From the NCBI GenBank assembly GCA_034429275.1, contig DAOUFU010000328.1, positions 1-9,801 on the forward strand: a DNA stretch of 9,801 nt, given 5' to 3'. The DNA is from DAOUFU01 sp034429275 (lineage in GTDB: Bacteria > Chloroflexota > Anaerolineae > Aggregatilineales > Aggregatilineaceae). The stretch's first letter is position 1. Each line of letters opens with the position of its first letter. The notes beneath the pieces are model-generated. The model searched no databases, had not been told where the DNA came from, and saw nothing but the letters and a program-made list of their open reading frames with translations. Shown piece after piece: positions 6,384 through 9,801 of the stretch. The position numbers were made by a program, and so were the translations under genes.

Positions 6384-9155
6384 ATGTCCTCTTATGATTC
6401 CGCTGATTCCGCGGCTTTTGCGGCGCACGCTGCCGCCCAGGCTGCGAACCAGTTCTCACCCAACAACGAGTCCGGCACGAGTGCCCCCCTCAGCGCCGAT
6501 GTGCACCTGCTCGGCGATATGCTGGGCCACGTAATCTGCGAGCAGCACGGCGAAGGTGCGCTGGAGGTGGTCGAGCGGGTGCGGCTGGCTGCCAAAACGC
6601 GCCGCTCCGGCAGCCCTGACGAGCAGGCAGCGGCTCACTCCACCCTGGTTGAGATCATCGCCGGGCAGGATTTGCCCGGTCAGCGCGTGCTGATCAAGGC
6701 GTTCAGCAACTTTTTCCAACTGATCAACATCGCCGAGGATCACGAGCGGCTGCGTGTGCTGCGCGCGCGCGAGGCGGATGGCACGCTCACCGAGTCGATT
6801 GACGAGGCGGTTCGATCCCTGAAGGACTCCGGGCTGAGCGCCGCCGACGTGCGCGCGCTGGTGGAGCGGATGCGTGTCCGCCTGGTCATGACAGCTCACC
6901 CCACCGAGGCCAAACGCCAGGAAGTGCTGGTCAAGCTGCGCCGCATCGCCGACCTGCTCGACCGCCGCAGTTCCGCCCTGCTCCCGCGCGAAGAACGGGC
7001 GCTCGCCCGCGCCCTCGGTGAGCAGATCGAGGCCCTCTGGCAGACTCGCCCCACCCGCGCCTCGCGCGCCGATGTGCTGGACGAGGTGAACTTCGGCATC
7101 TACTTCTTCACTTCCGGCATCATGGCCATCGCACTTGACCTGCTGGACGATCTGCGTGCCGCGCTGGAAACCCACTACCCCGGCGAAGACTGGTCCGGGC
7201 TGCCGCCCACGCTGCAATTCGCCTCGTGGATCGGCGGTGACCGCGACGGCCATCCCCAGGTCACGCCTGCCGTCACCCTGGAAACGCTCAACCTGCTGCA
7301 CAATGCCGCCCGCCGCGTCTACCTCGACGACCTGGCCGCGCTCGAAGCCACCCTCACCCAGGACTGCGAAGATGTGGGCATCGATCCCATGCTCGACCGC
7401 CGCATCAGCACCCAGCCGCCGGGTCTCTCGCCCCACGAGCGCTACCGCCACGCCTGCGCCGTGCTGCGCCACCAGCTTGAAAACGCGCCGCTCAACCGGA
7501 CTACCTTTGCCAGTCTGCGAGCCGGACTGACCGCCATCCATCGCAGCCTGGTTCAACACCATGGCCAACGCGTGGCCGCCGGGACGGTCGAGCGACTCAT
7601 CCGCAAGCTGGACCTGTTCGGGCTGCACCTCGCCCCGCTCGAAATCCGCGAAGATGCGCGCGTCCACGCCGCCGCGCTGGATGAAATGTTCCGCCTCTAC
7701 GGCCTGGCCGAACATTACCTCGACCTGCCCGAAGCCGAAAAATGCGCCCTGCTCTGCCAGGAAATCACCAACCCTCGCCCCCTGTTCCCGGTCGAGCCTG
7801 CCTTCTCCGCGACAACCAACCGCGTCATCGCCACCTGGCGCATGATCGCCGACGCTCATCGGCTGTATGGCCCTGCCTGCATCGATACGTTCATCGCCAG
7901 CATGTGCACCGCCCCCAGCGATACGCTGGCGCTGCTGCTCTTCGCCCGCGAGGTGGGCGTCAGCGATCAGCTCGATCTCGTGCCGCTCTTCGAAACGGTC
8001 GAGGATTTGCAGCGCGCCCCCCAGGCCCTGCGCGACCTGGCGACCTGCCCCGTCTACCGTGAGCACCTGGCCCGGCGCGGCAATCGCCAGCAGGTCATGC
8101 TCGGCTATTCCGACAGCGCCAAAGACGGCGGCTATCTCGCCTCGAACTGGGCGCTTTACCAGGCCCAGGAACAGTTGACCGCCACGGCCCACGCGCTCGG
8201 CCTCGAATTGGAACTGTTTCACGGGCGCGGCGGCAGCATCGGGCGCGGCGGCGGCCCCACCAACCGCGCCATCCTGGCCCAGCCGCCCGCCTCGGTCGGG
8301 GGTCGTCTCAAAATCACCGAACAGGGCGAGGTCATCGCCTACCGCTATGCTAACGCCGGGATCGCCCGGCGGCACCTGCACCAGGTATTCAACGCTGTGC
8401 TGATCGCGGTCGGCAATCCGGCCCATGTCGCCGAGCCGCTGCCCGAATGGCGCGCCACGATGGACACACTGGAGGCGACGGGGCGCGCCGCCTTCCGCGC
8501 GCTGGTCTATGAGACGCCCGATTTTTTCGACTTCTGGCAGCAGGTCACCCCCATCCGCGAACTGGCCGAGATGCCCATCGGTTCGCGCCCGGCCAAACGC
8601 GGCGCGGGCGGCTTCGCCCAGGTGCGCGCCATCCCCTGGGTGTTCTCGTGGATGCAGTGCCGCGCCATCCTGCCCAGTTGGTACGGCCTCGGCACAGCCT
8701 TCGAATCGTACTGCGCTCAGGATGACTGCGCTGGCGAGGGGCTGGACCGCCTGCGCGAGATGTATGCCGGGTGGCCGTTCTTCCGCGCGCTGATCGACAA
8801 CGCCCAGCTTGACCTCGCCAAAGCCGACCTGGGCATCGCTGCGCTGTATACCGCGCTGGTGGACGACGCGGACCTGGTCGAGCGCATCTTTGGGCGAATT
8901 CAGGCCGAGTACAACCTCGCCTGCGCCCACCTGTGCACCATCACCGGGCAGGATACGCTGCTGGCCGATGCGCCCGTGCTGCGCCGCTCGATTGATCGGC
9001 GCAACCCCTATGTGGACCCGCTGAACTTTATCCAGGTGGCCCTGCTCAAGCAGCTGCGCACGCTCGAACCCGGCACGCCGGACTATGACGCCGTGCTGCA
9101 GGCCGTCATGCTCACCGTGAACGGCATCGCGGCGGGGATGAAAACGACGGGGTGA
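6384..9155 (+). CDS. ppc: Phosphoenolpyruvate carboxylase
   Basis: This enzyme (EC 4.1.1.31) converts PEP and bicarbonate to oxaloacetate and phosphate in the cytoplasm, refilling the TCA cycle. The 923-residue protein carries all hallmark motifs: VMTAHPTEAKRQE with catalytic His172, GGDRDGHP (284-291), GYSDSAKDGGY with Lys580, FHGRGGSIGRGGGP with Arg615 and Arg621, ITEQGEVI, and SRPAKRGAGGFAQVRAIPWV. It is about 40 residues longer than the E. coli enzyme (883). Most of this is an Ala/Ser-rich N-terminal extension (about 1-35) ahead of the conserved HLLGDMLG region. By alignment to E. coli, the residues that bind the inhibitor aspartate, Arg587, Lys773 and Arg832, are kept (Arg621, Lys813, Arg873). 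The C-terminus, however, reads AAGMKTTG instead of the usual AAGMRNTG, so the position of E. coli Asn881 is Thr921. The start ATG follows only a weak Shine-Dalgarno (GATGAG, five bases away), and the N-terminal extension leaves the exact start slightly uncertain. Confidence 0.97.
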   Translation: MSSYDSADSAAFAAHAAAQAANQFSPNNESGTSAPLSADVHLLGDMLGHVICEQHGEGALEVVERVRLAAKTRRSGSPDEQAAAHSTLVEIIAGQDLPGQRVLIKAFSNFFQLINIAEDHERLRVLRAREADGTLTESIDEAVRSLKDSGLSAADVRALVERMRVRLVMTAHPTEAKRQEVLVKLRRIADLLDRRSSALLPREERALARALGEQIEALWQTRPTRASRADVLDEVNFGIYFFTSGIMAIALDLLDDLRAALETHYPGEDWSGLPPTLQFASWIGGDRDGHPQVTPAVTLETLNLLHNAARRVYLDDLAALEATLTQDCEDVGIDPMLDRRISTQPPGLSPHERYRHACAVLRHQLENAPLNRTTFASLRAGLTAIHRSLVQHHGQRVAAGTVERLIRKLDLFGLHLAPLEIREDARVHAAALDEMFRLYGLAEHYLDLPEAEKCALLCQEITNPRPLFPVEPAFSATTNRVIATWRMIADAHRLYGPACIDTFIASMCTAPSDTLALLLFAREVGVSDQLDLVPLFETVEDLQRAPQALRDLATCPVYREHLARRGNRQQVMLGYSDSAKDGGYLASNWALYQAQEQLTATAHALGLELELFHGRGGSIGRGGGPTNRAILAQPPASVGGRLKITEQGEVIAYRYANAGIARRHLHQVFNAVLIAVGNPAHVAEPLPEWRATMDTLEATGRAAFRALVYETPDFFDFWQQVTPIRELAEMPIGSRPAKRGAGGFAQVRAIPWVFSWMQCRAILPSWYGLGTAFESYCAQDDCAGEGLDRLREMYAGWPFFRALIDNAQLDLAKADLGIAALYTALVDDADLVERIFGRIQAEYNLACAHLCTITGQDTLLADAPVLRRSIDRRNPYVDPLNFIQVALLKQLRTLEPGTPDYDAVLQAVMLTVNGIAAGMKTTG

Positions 9156-9284
9156 AACCGGGGGTGCACCGATCTATGCCTCTTCGAGCGGACCGCTCGC
9201 CGGTGCGGTGCTCAGCGGGTCCCCGCTGTGAGGGTGAGCAAACCCTGGCAGGTGAAGCCAGCCCCTTGCCCACACGCGGGCTGG
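9156..9284. other. Structured 3' region between convergent PEP carboxylase and response regulator genes
   Basis: No gene is visible here, but inverted repeats are dense. CGAGCG-GAC-CGCTCG (9185-9199) is itself enclosed by GCACCG (9166-9171) and CGGTGC (9201-9206). CAGCGGG-TC-CCCGCTG lies at 9213-9228, and TGCTCA (9209-9214) pairs with TGAGCA (9235-9240) as an alternative. CCAGCCC (9258-9264) pairs with GGGCTGG (9278-9284). None has a T-run on the plus strand, so the 3' end of the ppc transcript is probably one of these GC-rich hairpins rather than a textbook terminator. I did not recognise a tRNA, SRP, RNase P or tmRNA signature. Confidence 0.4.
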
Positions 9285-9317
9285 AACAATAAACGGGCGT
9301 GCATCAACACACCCGTT
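9285..9317 (-). terminator. Probable intrinsic terminator of the response regulator gene
   Basis: The plus-strand arms AACGGGCGTG (9292-9301) and CACACCCGTT (9308-9317) pair over 10 positions with one mismatch and a 6-base loop. Read on the minus strand, the stem is followed by a T-rich tail (TATTGTT), as expected for Rho-independent termination. It lies about 90 bases past the response regulator stop codon; the lack of a T-tail on the plus strand argues that it serves the minus-strand gene. Confidence 0.55.
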
Positions 9318-9407
9318 GGGTAGTCAGGTATGGGGTATAACCTATGGAGAATGCGCGGCGCGCCGTTCAGCTTGCCCGGTTCAATTGACCCGGCCAGGTT
9401 AGACCGG

Positions 9408-9782
9408 CTAAGCTGGACCAGCCTGACTGGCCAGCATCTCGGTCACTGTGTGGCTAAACGTGCGCATATCCACCGGCTTTTGCAGATACCCGTTCGCCTC
9501 AAGCTGCCGGGCGATTCGCTCACCATCCGGGTGAGCCGACATGACCAGCACGCGCGTCTGCTTCAGACTCTCAGTGCTGCGCAGAAACCCCAGCACCGCA
9601 TCTCCAGATGCCCAGGGCATCATCAGGTCGAGGATGATCAGATTGGGCTGAAGCGCGCTGGCCTGGTACAACGCCTGGACTCCATCATAGCAGGCGTGTA
9701 CCTCGTACCCGGCGCGCTCTAAAACCATCTTCAACATCCCCACCAGCATCTCATCGTCCTCAACGATCAAAATAGTTGGCAT
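9408..9782 (-). CDS. Single-domain response regulator (CheY-like receiver)
   Basis: This 124-residue protein is just a receiver domain. It has the acidic pocket Glu8-Asp9-Asp10 (VEDDE), phospho-acceptor Asp52 in LDLMMP, the switch residue Ser82 in VMSAH and the conserved Lys102 in QKPVD, so it should accept phosphate from a histidine kinase. There is no DNA-binding or enzymatic output domain, and the gene stops normally with TAG after AGPA, so it is complete and not a fragment. Proteins like this work by binding a partner or as a relay step. The start is the ATG at 9782; a GAGGG lies about 12 bases upstream, slightly far for a Shine-Dalgarno, and the window ends just beyond it, so an upstream operon partner could be hidden. 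The histidine kinase at the other end of the window is a possible but unproven partner. Confidence 0.88.
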   Translation of the reverse strand: MPTILIVEDDEMLVGMLKMVLERAGYEVHACYDGVQALYQASALQPNLIILDLMMPWASGDAVLGFLRSTESLKQTRVLVMSAHPDGERIARQLEANGYLQKPVDMRTFSHTVTEMLASQAGPA

Positions 9783-9801
9783 GTTACTATAAGGCCCTCA
9801 T

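Noticed and set aside
6378..6387. GCCACCATG in front of the PEP carboxylase start resembles a eukaryotic Kozak sequence
   Set aside because: It is a coincidence in GC-rich sequence; the gene content and organisation are plainly bacterial.
6456..8930. An 824-codon open frame on the minus strand opposite PEP carboxylase
   Set aside because: It is fully antisense to a clearly recognised enzyme, has no recognisable domain, and is explained by GC-rich codon use suppressing stops in the opposite frame.
9160..9290. A tRNA or other housekeeping RNA in the convergent spacer
   Set aside because: No cloverleaf with a T-loop, no CCA end and no diagnostic SRP, RNase P or tmRNA motif was found; only generic stems.

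Overview
This is a GC-rich stretch of an ordinary bacterial chromosome with five complete protein genes. Several features suggest a member of the Chloroflexota, probably Anaerolineae-like: a membrane serine/threonine kinase whose outer part is a TATPTP-type Thr/Pro linker plus tandem SH3-like modules instead of PASTA repeats; a secreted C39-type peptidase fused to TPRs; and multi-domain soluble sensor kinases. This lineage call is inferred from protein style, not from a phylogenetic marker.

Layout, left to right. The left edge (1-137) holds a terminator-like hairpin and a small cluster of GC-rich repeats. Next is a soluble PAS-GAF-PAS histidine kinase on the minus strand (138-2258). A 375-base gap follows, holding a candidate -10 element for the kinase and a roughly 114-bp palindromic element made of three hairpins inside near-perfect terminal inverted repeats. 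A secreted C39-like cysteine peptidase with TPR repeats lies on the minus strand (2634-3749) and ends at a strong GC-rich hairpin. The 365-base divergent region (3750-4114) carries a dense array of short palindromes (three GCACGTGC, two TGCGCGCA), the peptidase ribosome binding site and a plausible promoter for the plus-strand gene. On the plus strand are a transmembrane Ser/Thr protein kinase (4115-6295) and phosphoenolpyruvate carboxylase (6384-9155), the latter with its own probable promoter. A 252-base convergent spacer full of inverted repeats separates it from a single-domain response regulator on the minus strand (9408-9782).

How the genes may work together: two independent signalling styles are present, a His-Asp part (soluble histidine kinase and stand-alone receiver, 7 kb apart, with no proof that they are partners) and a Hanks-type kinase with an extracytoplasmic sensor. 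The kinase and the secreted peptidase are divergently transcribed from a shared palindrome-rich region, so co-regulation is possible. PEP carboxylase is an anaplerotic enzyme (PEP + bicarbonate to oxaloacetate + phosphate) and looks like an independent unit. Its most notable feature is a changed C-terminus: the near-universal Asn of the terminal RNTG/QNTG motif is Thr.

I see no mobile-element genes, CRISPR array, tRNA or rRNA, and no convincing unknown multi-gene system. The points most worth following up are the divergent palindrome array, the three-hairpin repeat element and the altered C-terminus of PEP carboxylase.
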